From NCBI GenBank assembly GCA_021789595.1, contig JAJYJJ010000014.1, positions 1 to 58,554 of the forward strand: 58,554 bases of DNA, read 5' to 3'. This document shows, piece by piece, positions 49,309-57,751 of the stretch (the first letter of the stretch is position 1; every line of letters begins with the position of its first letter). The DNA comes from Nitrospirota bacterium (GTDB taxonomy: Bacteria; Nitrospirota; Thermodesulfovibrionia; UBA6902; JAJYJJ01). The translations under genes were made by a program, and so were the position numbers. The notes under the pieces were generated by a model. It had not been told where the DNA came from and ran no database searches. It was given only the letters and a program-made list of their open reading frames with translations.

Positions 49309-50433
49309 ATGAAACCAGAGGAAAGGCTTATACTCCTTCTTTCAAGGGTAGGATTATCGCCTGAGGCCTCAGAATCAGCATCCAGGCTGTTATCTGGGCA
49401 GATTGATTGGGATATGTTCATCGAGCAGGCCAATGCAAATGGAGTATCACCACTTATATATAAAAACCTCAAGGATATGAAAGGCGTCCCAGAAGAGATA
49501 TTATCGCGGCTGGAGGGTATCTACAGGGTCTGCCTGAGAAATAATGTTATAAATGCCGATGAGGCGGACAGGGTCATAGCTGTTTTTAAAAGGGCGTCAA
49601 TCCCAGTAATCCCTTTGAAAGGCTCTCTGGTATCCGAGTATATATTCAGGGATATAGGGCTTTATCCTGCCGGCGATATTGATATACTCGTAAGGCATTC
49701 CGACCTGAACAAGGCCACGGAGGTGCTCCTTGCTGACGGCTATACACAGATAGGACACGAGAGGGATTTTCTTGAAGGCTCTTATCACCTGCCATACATG
49801 GGGCAGTCCTGTCTTGTTGAACTCCACTGGAACCTCGCATTCAGGTATTTTGATATTCCACCTGATTTCTGGTGGGAGGACACTGTAGTGCAGGAGCACA
49901 ACGGCAGGAGCTACATCCTCTTATCTCCTGAGAGATATGTCATGTATACTGCCTTTCGCCTTTATGCCCGGGGTTTTACTCCATTAAGATTCCTCGTCAT
50001 AATCAGGGAGATAACAAGGCATTACAGGGATGTGCTGGACTACCATAGGTTGATGGAGTTTTCTGCCCGATACAGGATGGTCAAGCTCATGTCATTCACA
50101 CTCGGTCTTTTGAATGAGCTTCTCGATGCAGAGGTTCCTCCTGTATGCCCAGACACAGGCAGGGAGGTCTTCACCACAAAGCGGGGGCATAGATTTCTGC
50201 GGAGACTTGTCCTTTCCGGGTTCTTTAAAGGGGTAAAGAGACCCTCCATAAGGATGGCCGTCTTTACATTGCTTCAGGACAGCGTAGCGGAGACCTTTAT
50301 GGTGCTTTTAAAACGCTTATTCCCAGGATTGAGCGAGATAGCCCTCAGATACGATATACCGCCTAACTCTAAGAAGATATATCTTTACTATATCCTCAAC
50401 CCGCTGTTACTTATCCTTAGAAGGAGGCGATAG
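49309..50433 (+). CDS. Uncharacterised nucleotidyltransferase family protein (NTP_transf_5-like)
   Basis: A 374-residue protein with the fold marks of this family: VIPLKGSLVSEYIFRDIGLY, the catalytic Asp pair in PAGDIDILVRHSD, and VELHWNLAFRYFDIPPDFWW. Members occur in polysaccharide and exosortase clusters and are thought to move nucleotides or sugars onto acceptors; the reaction is not established. No Shine-Dalgarno sequence precedes the ATG. It faces the exopolysaccharide genes encoded on the other strand, with a 20-nt gap at its end. Confidence 0.85.
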   Translation: MKPEERLILLLSRVGLSPEASESASRLLSGQIDWDMFIEQANANGVSPLIYKNLKDMKGVPEEILSRLEGIYRVCLRNNVINADEADRVIAVFKRASIPVIPLKGSLVSEYIFRDIGLYPAGDIDILVRHSDLNKATEVLLADGYTQIGHERDFLEGSYHLPYMGQSCLVELHWNLAFRYFDIPPDFWWEDTVVQEHNGRSYILLSPERYVMYTAFRLYARGFTPLRFLVIIREITRHYRDVLDYHRLMEFSARYRMVKLMSFTLGLLNELLDAEVPPVCPDTGREVFTTKRGHRFLRRLVLSGFFKGVKRPSIRMAVFTLLQDSVAETFMVLLKRLFPGLSEIALRYDIPPNSKKIYLYYILNPLLLILRRRR

Positions 50434-50453
50434 ACTCCCGAGAGCAGATACCG

Positions 50454-51002
50454 CTAATCCATAAGGTGTTCATCTACATACTGGGCAAGGATTTCCTGTA
50501 CCTTCACAGGGGTTATGCCGCCATAATATTGATCTATAACTGCATGTGCCAGCTCATGTGCAAGGATATTGGATGAGGAATCCTCGGATGATATGTAGAT
50601 AACCCGCTCAAGGGGGAAATAAAATGAGATGAAATCAACCTTCTTTGAATACCTTTCCCTGTATATCTTATCTACCTCTTTTGAGTTATGTATTATTTTT
50701 ATGTCTACGCTAAAGTTTCTGGGATACATCTCAAGGATGGTCTCTACCCTTTCAAGGATGATGTCTACCTTTTCGGCAACCCGTCCTGATAAGGTATCGT
50801 CCCCTTTTGCCCTGTGTTTGAGCAGGTAATCAAGCGGCCCAATCCTGAGGCTGCTGTTAAACTCCTTCAGGTCATCAATGTCCGTATAGATAACCCTTGA
50901 GTATTTGGTCTTGATATCCTGCCCTTGTGCTGCTGTAATAGCAGGTATGCAGAGATAGACGATCAGGACTGCTGTAAGGACAGAGGCCTTGAATAGCATC
51001 AT
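50454..51002 (-). CDS. Secreted HExxH metallopeptidase-like protein
   Basis: A 182-residue protein with a signal peptide (VLTAVLIVYLCIPAITAAQG). Near the C-terminus SSNILAHELAHAVIDQYYGG holds a zincin HExxH motif (HELAH); the third ligand may be the Glu in KVQEILAQYVDEHL. The fold around it matches small gluzincin-like proteins of unknown substrate. It starts directly next to the stop of the HAMP gene, in the exopolysaccharide gene group. Confidence 0.75.
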   Translation of the reverse strand: MMLFKASVLTAVLIVYLCIPAITAAQGQDIKTKYSRVIYTDIDDLKEFNSSLRIGPLDYLLKHRAKGDDTLSGRVAEKVDIILERVETILEMYPRNFSVDIKIIHNSKEVDKIYRERYSKKVDFISFYFPLERVIYISSEDSSSNILAHELAHAVIDQYYGGITPVKVQEILAQYVDEHLMD

Positions 51003-51611
51003 CTATCCTGAGGTAGTATTATCCTTTGTCTGGAATAAGGCAAGTAATGCCTTGAGTTTTATAGCAGATTCTGCTGCTGTAGCTATGCTGTTTCTCAGTG
51101 TTTCCGGCATAGGTTCTTTCATCTCAAGCATCTGTTCAAGGTTTCTGTCTATATTATCGGCATGTCCCTTTAATTCCCCAATCCTTTCTGAAAGCCCTCC
51201 CACCATCTCATTTATCCTTTCAGCAAGCTCCTTCATCTCATCCTTTTCCCTGAGCCTTATCTTGAACGACAGATTGCCCCTTGTTATCTCCTCTATGGAT
51301 CTCTCTATCCTGTAGATCGGCCCTGCAACCCTGTGCGATATGAGTATGGAAAACAGGCCGATTACAATACCTATGAGGACTATATATATCCAGTATGTCT
51401 GCAGTATCTCAGGGATGAGTGCAAATGGTGTCCTGTCAAGTCTCAGGTGTGAGTCCTTGTAGACAACAGTCATGGTGTTTAAGGAGATTATGCTGAGGAT
51501 GATAGTGAATATGACTGTTGTGAGTATGACTGTAAAGAAGAATCTAAGGACGAATCTCCCCTGAAAGTCCTTCTTTATAAAATAGTTTCTCCGTCTCCAT
51601 GTTCTCTGCAT
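51003..51611 (-). CDS. Membrane protein with HAMP domain and no output module
   Basis: A 202-residue protein: basic N-terminus, TM helix (FVLRFFFTVILTTVIFTIIL), a short loop of about 35 residues, second TM (YWIYIVLIGIVIGLFSILIS), then HAMP (HRVAGPIYRIERSIEEITRG, NLSFKIRLREKDEMKELAER) and a coiled coil. There is no kinase, cyclase or chemotaxis signalling domain, so it must work through a partner. It lies 9 nt after the SurA-like gene. Confidence 0.82.
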   Translation of the reverse strand: MQRTWRRRNYFIKKDFQGRFVLRFFFTVILTTVIFTIILSIISLNTMTVVYKDSHLRLDRTPFALIPEILQTYWIYIVLIGIVIGLFSILISHRVAGPIYRIERSIEEITRGNLSFKIRLREKDEMKELAERINEMVGGLSERIGELKGHADNIDRNLEQMLEMKEPMPETLRNSIATAAESAIKLKALLALFQTKDNTTSG

Positions 51612-51620
51612 CTTCCCTCC

Positions 51621-52163
51621 TTATCTGACCAAAGCCTCATTTATCTTTATAGATGCCTTTTCCTTGAGATTATTGAACCATGCCTCTAATGCCTGCTGCT
51701 TGTTTTTTTCCTCGAGAGCTGCCCTTATCTTATCCTTGACCTCAGAGAAGGGCGGCCGTGGCTTGTCCATATTGTTATAGTAGTCTTCTATCTCTTTGTC
51801 TGTTACAGATACCTTTATCATGTCCATCTTTCTATTGATAAGGTTTTTAAGAAGGGTCTGTTCATAGTAGTTCTGTATTGAGCGGCGAAAGGACTCATCT
51901 TTATCAAGTCCCATCTTCTCTGCCTCCTGTATGAGAAGCTCCTTTGATATCATATCTTGAAGGAATGACCTTCTGTCTTTTTTCACATGTGTCATGGCCT
52001 CTGCCCTGGCAAGGGAATCCTCGAATTCTGTTTTTGTGATTACCCTGTTATTTATCCTTGCAACTACATCCTTATCTTCGGGCCTCTTCGGCATGAGGCT
52101 GTAGCCTAAGAACATCAGCGAAATAACAACCAATGCTATAACATAATACAGGTATCTCATCAA
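51621..52163 (-). CDS. Membrane-anchored SurA_N/EpsD-like chaperone without PPIase domain
   Basis: A 180-residue protein with one N-terminal TM helix (YLYYVIALVVISLMFLGYSL) and a SurA/PrsA-type N-terminal domain (VVARINNRVITKTEFEDSLA, LQDMISKELLIQEAEKMGLD). The parvulin (PPIase) domain is absent; the C-terminal helix KQQALEAWFNNLKEKASIKI completes the SurA_N fold. EpsD-like proteins of this sort occur in exopolysaccharide loci. GGGGG ribosome site. Confidence 0.8.
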   Translation of the reverse strand: MMRYLYYVIALVVISLMFLGYSLMPKRPEDKDVVARINNRVITKTEFEDSLARAEAMTHVKKDRRSFLQDMISKELLIQEAEKMGLDKDESFRRSIQNYYEQTLLKNLINRKMDMIKVSVTDKEIEDYYNNMDKPRPPFSEVKDKIRAALEEKNKQQALEAWFNNLKEKASIKINEALVR

Positions 52164-52226
52164 TAACCCCCTATACTTTCATAATATATCACATAATACA
52201 TCAAGGTCTTTCTGGATTCCAGTAAA

Positions 52227-54665
52227 TCAATGGTTGTCCTCTATCTCCCTGAGCCTTTTCCGGGCAAAGGCATTGTCAGGCTGAAGTATGAGCAGGGTCT
52301 GATATTGTTTTTTAGCCCTGTATGTCAGATGGAGGGCATCATAAGTCCTGGCAAGTCCAAACCTGAGTCCCGGGTCATCAGGGTTGAGGTTGACGCCTTC
52401 CTGCCATACATTAAGTGCCCGCTTTACATCACCTCTGTCCTCGAGGAATCTTGCAAATACCTGATATACGGATGCATCTCTTTTGCCCTCCCTGTGCATC
52501 AGGTCAAGACAGTATGTATACGCCTGTAATGCCAGGTCATCCTTCCCTACACCTGTAAGATAGAGGGCATACTGCAGATATGCCTGATAAGAGTCAGGGA
52601 TTGCCCCTTTTATTGAATCATCATCAAGGCCGTTAAGTATCATTGTGGTTATCATGGCGCGGGTCTTTGATGGGTCAAGTCCAATAGCCCTCTTTGTCTC
52701 CTCAATGGCCTTTTCTCTCTGGTGGATGAAGAAGAGCCATTGTGCATAGTTTCTGTGCCTCTCGTATGTGCTTGGGTCATAAATGACACCGAGCCTCAGG
52801 AAATGTCCGGCGTCCTGACAGCTTCCTATATTCCCATAAGCAATGCCGAGGATCTGGAGGTATTCAGCGCGGGCAGGATTTAACCTGACCGCTGTAGAGT
52901 AATCTTTAAGGGCATTATCCTTTTCCTGAAGAATGGATTCTATATTGCCGAGGCCAAAGTAATAACGGGCATTTCCTCTGTCCCAGAGTATGGCCTTTTC
53001 TATCAGATTCCTCTTTTCAACGGCTGTTGCAGGTGTCTCCTTTGAAAGGGGTTTGTCCTTTACAAGAGAGAAATACAGATCACCTACTGCTGATTTGAAC
53101 GCACCAAGGCTGAGGCCGAAGGCGATGGCTGCGACTGCAAAAGAGACAGGGATCCTGAGGCCCTTAGGGATAGTTATCTGAGCTGTTTTAAGGAGTGTTC
53201 CACCGTTTTCATTACTCAGCCTTGTGTGGGATGCCGCCAGTGAAAGCCCCATGAGGAACGAGAAAAAAAGCCCGTTTGCACCTATATGCAGGTTGAAATC
53301 AGTAAGACTGTGTATCAGGATGGCTATGATGCCTGTAAGCGCACCGAGGGACAGGAGCCTTGCATGGATATCCCTTCTCTGCCTGAGAAGCCTGAGGTTT
53401 GTCCTTATAAAGGCGAAGATTATATACATTGACAGCATAAGGCCGGGTATCCCGACCTCAGAGGCAAGCTCGATATAATCATTGTGGGCATGTTCCCACA
53501 CCTCTTGTGAAGGTATCGTCTTGTATTTTGGATATATATACTTATATGTCCCAAGCCCTGTGCCAAAGATAGAGAAATCCGAGATCATACCGCCTGTATC
53601 TTCCCAATTCTCCAGTCTGAAAACGGCAGAGGGGTCATGGTGCCTTAGTCCCTCGAATCGTTCTATAATCTTATCCCATCCAAACCAGCTTACAGAGAGG
53701 AAGATAAAAGAAAAGAGGACAAGGATAAACTTCCCCTTGCTCCTTGTAGAGCGCCGCCTTATAAGCATAATCCCCATAAAGAGCATGGAGAGGCTGAGGG
53801 CTGCAATACCGCCGCGGGAAAGGCTTAAAAACAGTGCAGTCCCCATAATGACAATAGAGAATCCAGCAAGGATAGATTCATTTCCAGCACCTATAGAGAA
53901 GAACTCCACTATGGTTTCCTTTAGTCTGCCTCTATATCTATGCGTATTGTGTGTTAAGAAAATAGTTATGCCTATGGGTATCAGCATCTCCATCAGACCT
54001 GCAAAGTGGTTTCTATTCACATAGGGGCCAAATGGAGATCCGCCTTCTGTCAGCGTCCTCAGCCAGTAGATCTTCCCGTTGTAAAGGAGTTTCTGAACGA
54101 TGCCAAACAGTGCAATCAGACAGCCAAATATCAAAAGCAGCGCTGATACCCTTTCGATGGAAGCCCTGTCCTTTAAGAGCTGAACAGCGAGAAAGTAGAC
54201 CACAAGATAGGATAGTATCCGGCTCAGTTCAATGGCAGTTGCATGGGGATAAAGGGAAAGGGTAAGCCATGGCAGACTGCCTCCTGCTGCATTGCCTATG
54301 GTCTCATGGTATATCCTGTATGCGGCAGGTGATATTATCTTTATGATGGATGGCGGCAGCGGGATAAGTTGCAGGACAACAATCCCTATAAAAAGCCCTA
54401 TCGGGATAATAAGCGGGATTTTAAGGAGCGATAATGATAAGGTATTGTTGTCTTTTTTGGTTTCCCCTACTGCTGTATTGAAAAACCATAAGAGAAAAAG
54501 GCCGAAACTTGCACCTTCCATTATGGCCAGAGACCATGGCTCTACAGTTGCAAATGCAAGTGGCGCAAAAAAAAGGATGGCAATCAACCCTTTGAGTTCT
54601 ATGCGCATCCTGTAGTGATGAGTTTCCGGGGTCGCTGCCCTCTTCAGGGTGTCTCCACTACCCAA
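52227..54665 (-). CDS. O-antigen ligase/Wzy-family polymerase fused to TPR repeats
   Basis: An 812-residue protein. About 490 residues hold 10-12 transmembrane helices with the Wzy_C-type periplasmic loop (GGSPFGPYVNRNHFAGLMEM, and EVWEHAHNDYIELASEVGIP, where the H-x2-ND motif is typical). The C-terminal part is a series of TPR repeats (ARYYFGLGNIESILQEKDNA, RAEYLQILGIAYGNIGSCQD). It should polymerise or ligate the polysaccharide handled by Wzc/Wza. A TTG start at 54665 has AAGGA 7 nt upstream; ATG 54608 is an alternative. Confidence 0.88.
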   Translation of the reverse strand: MGSGDTLKRAATPETHHYRMRIELKGLIAILFFAPLAFATVEPWSLAIMEGASFGLFLLWFFNTAVGETKKDNNTLSLSLLKIPLIIPIGLFIGIVVLQLIPLPPSIIKIISPAAYRIYHETIGNAAGGSLPWLTLSLYPHATAIELSRILSYLVVYFLAVQLLKDRASIERVSALLLIFGCLIALFGIVQKLLYNGKIYWLRTLTEGGSPFGPYVNRNHFAGLMEMLIPIGITIFLTHNTHRYRGRLKETIVEFFSIGAGNESILAGFSIVIMGTALFLSLSRGGIAALSLSMLFMGIMLIRRRSTRSKGKFILVLFSFIFLSVSWFGWDKIIERFEGLRHHDPSAVFRLENWEDTGGMISDFSIFGTGLGTYKYIYPKYKTIPSQEVWEHAHNDYIELASEVGIPGLMLSMYIIFAFIRTNLRLLRQRRDIHARLLSLGALTGIIAILIHSLTDFNLHIGANGLFFSFLMGLSLAASHTRLSNENGGTLLKTAQITIPKGLRIPVSFAVAAIAFGLSLGAFKSAVGDLYFSLVKDKPLSKETPATAVEKRNLIEKAILWDRGNARYYFGLGNIESILQEKDNALKDYSTAVRLNPARAEYLQILGIAYGNIGSCQDAGHFLRLGVIYDPSTYERHRNYAQWLFFIHQREKAIEETKRAIGLDPSKTRAMITTMILNGLDDDSIKGAIPDSYQAYLQYALYLTGVGKDDLALQAYTYCLDLMHREGKRDASVYQVFARFLEDRGDVKRALNVWQEGVNLNPDDPGLRFGLARTYDALHLTYRAKKQYQTLLILQPDNAFARKRLREIEDNH

Positions 54666-54668
54666 TTC

Positions 54669-56870
54669 TCATTCCTTATCATTTTCATCTTTTTTCTCCC
54701 TGTCGCCATAATAGTATTGATGGTAGGGATAATAGTGCAGGTAGTAATCCTCCTTATCCATGTCTACGGCATTGATGACAACACCTATGATCTTTGCATT
54801 TATATCGCTTAGAGCCTTTATCCCCCGTTTTATCATGTCCACTGTTGTCTTACCGCCCTTGACAATAAGTATTACGCCATCAGCATGGCTTGATAGTATA
54901 GCTGCATCGGTCACAGGCAACAGGGGTGGCGAGTCTATGATAATAACATCAAAATCCCCTGTCAGACCCTGCAGGAGCTCCTTCATCCTCCTTGAACTGA
55001 TCAACTCCGCTGGATCTGGCGGCAGGGGACCTGAGGTGATAACGCTCAGCCCTGGCACATAGGTCTCCTTGAGTATCGTTTTAAGTTCGGTTAGCCCTGC
55101 CAGGTAATTACTGAGTCCCAGTCGATTATCACGGTCAAACAGCAGGTGCATCTTCGGTTTTCTCAGGTCGGCATCTACAATGACAACAGACTTGTCTGTC
55201 TGTGCTATAGTGATCGCAAGATTTAATGCAGTGGTAGTTTTCCCCTCGTCAGGGGCAAAGCTCGATACCATAAGCTTTTTATACGGCCGTTCTGTAGAGG
55301 ATAAAAGTAGCCCTGTCCTTATTGCCCTGTATGCCTCTGAGATAGTTGACTTGGGGTCTGTATGCGGCAGCCCCTCTATCTTTCCGCCAGTGACCTCATC
55401 TAACCTTATCTTTGGTATGGCCCCAAGGAACGGAAGCTTGAGCTTTTCCTCCACATCCTCAGGTGTCTTGATGGTATTGTCCAGGTATTCAAGAAAGAAT
55501 GCAATCCCAACCCCGCCGAAGAGACCCACAATGATAGCCAGCATGATATTCATCTGCGTCCTCGGACTGATTGGGCCTTTGGGCACCTCGGCCTTATCCA
55601 CAACCCATATGTTGATGGATTTCGCCCCCTCTGTCAGGCTTGTTTCCTTAAGTCTCTTTAAAAGGGTCTCGTATATCTGCTGGTTGGTCTCCACATCACG
55701 CTTAAGCATGCTGTACTGAATAGACTTTTCGGATAAGGCTATTGCCTCGGCCTTATTCTCGCCGAGAAGCGACCTTAGATTTGCCTCTTTTGACCTTGTA
55801 AGTTCGTAGTTGCTTTTTATTGCGGCTATAACCCTTTTTACTTCAGATGCCTCCCTGTCCTTAATGGCCTTGAGGTCCTCTCTGAGCCGTATCATCTTTG
55901 GATGTTTTTCTCCAAACTTTGTTTTTAATTCCATTATCTCTGTCTCGGTCTTTATCTCGTTTGCCCTCAATGACTGAACTACAGGGTCTGCTGCCACCTC
56001 TGGGACTACAAGTGCCCTGTCAGGGCTGTCTGAAAGCCCCTTTACCTGATTGTAGAGCGCCTCTGCATCCTTTCTCTTTGTCTCTGCCATGACAAGCTGC
56101 GTGGCTAACTCCTGGAGTTTCTGAGGCGTGGCGCTGCCGCCTTTACTTTCTATATCAGCTATATTTGCGCCTTTCATATATGCATAAAGGGCGTTTTCTG
56201 AGTCCTCCAACTTTTTTTTCTGCTCCTCTATCTTATCCGTCATCCAGCCTATGGTCTCTTTTGTAACACCCATCTTTATATCAAACATCTGCTGCATGTA
56301 TGCCTGTGCAACGCCGTCTGCTATGGCAGCAGCCAGCCTTGGGTCGCGGTATTCATAGCTTATATTTATAATGTGGCTGTTCTTTATGGGCTCAACCTTC
56401 AACGGGCCTAATATCTGTTTTGCAAGGGCCAGTTCGGTCTCCTCGGTAATCTGAACTGGTTCGGATGTGGTTTTCTGGGCGTTATCCATATGGAAAAGCC
56501 CTTTTATGCCGTATATAATGCTGCCGAGCAGGCCTCTGGAGGCATGTCTCAGTGCAGTATTGAACTCTGGATTTCTGTCGAGGGAGAGGTTTTTTACGAC
56601 CTTTTCAGCAACAGCCGTGCTTTTGATAATCTCATACTGTGTCTGATAATAATCCTCATATGTGTCAAAGTAATACATATCTCTCAGGTTGATTATATTG
56701 GGATTTTCCCTCTCGATGAGCATCTTGGTGGTTGCCCTGTAGATGGGCGTTGTTGTCAGGCTGCCTATAGCAACCACTACTACCAGTACAATAAAGAAGG
56801 TGAGGACAGTTCCCCTCCTCTTATATATTACCCTCCAGTAATTCCTTAGATGTATCTCTTGTTCTTCCAT
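54669..56870 (-). CDS. Wzc-type polysaccharide co-polymerase / tyrosine autokinase
   Basis: A 733-residue protein. The Wzz domain starts EIHLRNYWRVIYKRRGTVLT with TM1 (about 20-40), a long periplasmic coiled coil, the Pro-rich second TM (PKGPISPRTQMNIMLAIIVG), then a BY-kinase domain: Walker A in SFAPDEGKTTTALNLA, Walker A' VVIVDADLRKPK, Walker B VIIIDSPPLLPVTDA. The C-terminal tyrosine cluster (YYLHYYPYHQYYYG) is the autophosphorylation tail. It controls chain length and export of the exopolysaccharide. Followed closely by the Wzy gene. Confidence 0.94.
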   Translation of the reverse strand: MEEQEIHLRNYWRVIYKRRGTVLTFFIVLVVVVAIGSLTTTPIYRATTKMLIERENPNIINLRDMYYFDTYEDYYQTQYEIIKSTAVAEKVVKNLSLDRNPEFNTALRHASRGLLGSIIYGIKGLFHMDNAQKTTSEPVQITEETELALAKQILGPLKVEPIKNSHIINISYEYRDPRLAAAIADGVAQAYMQQMFDIKMGVTKETIGWMTDKIEEQKKKLEDSENALYAYMKGANIADIESKGGSATPQKLQELATQLVMAETKRKDAEALYNQVKGLSDSPDRALVVPEVAADPVVQSLRANEIKTETEIMELKTKFGEKHPKMIRLREDLKAIKDREASEVKRVIAAIKSNYELTRSKEANLRSLLGENKAEAIALSEKSIQYSMLKRDVETNQQIYETLLKRLKETSLTEGAKSINIWVVDKAEVPKGPISPRTQMNIMLAIIVGLFGGVGIAFFLEYLDNTIKTPEDVEEKLKLPFLGAIPKIRLDEVTGGKIEGLPHTDPKSTISEAYRAIRTGLLLSSTERPYKKLMVSSFAPDEGKTTTALNLAITIAQTDKSVVIVDADLRKPKMHLLFDRDNRLGLSNYLAGLTELKTILKETYVPGLSVITSGPLPPDPAELISSRRMKELLQGLTGDFDVIIIDSPPLLPVTDAAILSSHADGVILIVKGGKTTVDMIKRGIKALSDINAKIIGVVINAVDMDKEDYYLHYYPYHQYYYGDREKKDENDKE

Positions 56871-56893
56871 ATTGCCTGCAATAATTTAAACCG

Positions 56894-57691
56894 TCAGAAA
56901 AAACTCTCCGGCACGACTATGACATCGTCCGGTTTAATGAGTTCATCCATCTTTGCGTTAGTCATGGTCTTTTCTTTATTGTCCTGCTTGCGAATTATCT
57001 TAACCCTGCCCTGTGCTGCCTTGTCTGTGAAGCCTCCTGCCATGGTTATCGCCTTTAGCACGGTGGTCCCTTCATCAAACTTATATGCATCTGGCTTTTT
57101 CACCTCGCCTGTTACATAGAAATAACCCGCCTTTGGTATATAGATGCTGTCGCCGTCCTGGATATTTACATCGAGGGATGTATCGCCCATTTCAACAAGC
57201 CTGTTCAGGTCTATGGTTATGGTTTGTTCTTCCTGGCTCTTGTTGTTTTTGGTGATCTTTCTTTTTATGATTGCCTTATTCCCTGCGTCCTTTGCCAGCC
57301 CACCTGCCTTTGAAAGGAGTTCGAGAAAGGTAGTAGTCCCTGAAAGTTCATAGAGACCTGGTTTTACTACCTCGCCTATGACGGTTATCTTTTTGCTCCT
57401 GTATTCCTCGATAAATACGCTTACCTGCGGGTCTACTATGTATCCATCGGCAAGGAGGGCGCTCAGTTTCTTTATTATCTGTTGGACGCTGAGATGGGCG
57501 ACTTTTACCTCGCCGATGAGCGGAAACATTATTGTCCCATCGCCGCTTATCCGAACAGTGGTGTTGAGGTCGGGGTGATCATAGACCGTAATCCTGAGGA
57601 CATCGCCTTCACCGACCAGATATTCCTGGGCAGCCGAGACAAACGGTATACTCAGAAAGACAAGGACTATAAGGATTTTATATACTTTCAT
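56894..57691 (-). CDS. Polysaccharide export protein (Wza/SLBB family)
   Basis: A 265-residue secreted protein with signal peptide (ILIVLVFLSIPFVSAAQ). Poly_export domain YLVGEGDVLRITVYDHPDLN and GTIMFPLIGEVKVAHLSVQQ, then two SLBB domains (KITVIGEVVKPGLYELSG, FYVTGEVKKPDAYKFDEGTT). No lipobox cysteine is visible, so it may be held by partners rather than a lipid anchor. It would form the periplasmic/outer-membrane export channel with the Wzc-type kinase 23 nt downstream. Confidence 0.93.
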   Translation of the reverse strand: MKVYKILIVLVFLSIPFVSAAQEYLVGEGDVLRITVYDHPDLNTTVRISGDGTIMFPLIGEVKVAHLSVQQIIKKLSALLADGYIVDPQVSVFIEEYRSKKITVIGEVVKPGLYELSGTTTFLELLSKAGGLAKDAGNKAIIKRKITKNNKSQEEQTITIDLNRLVEMGDTSLDVNIQDGDSIYIPKAGYFYVTGEVKKPDAYKFDEGTTVLKAITMAGGFTDKAAQGRVKIIRKQDNKEKTMTNAKMDELIKPDDVIVVPESFF

Positions 57692-57751
57692 ACTACTCCA
57701 TTATATCATAAAAGGGCTCATGTGTTTGATGCATTTAGTTAGTCTATCGAA

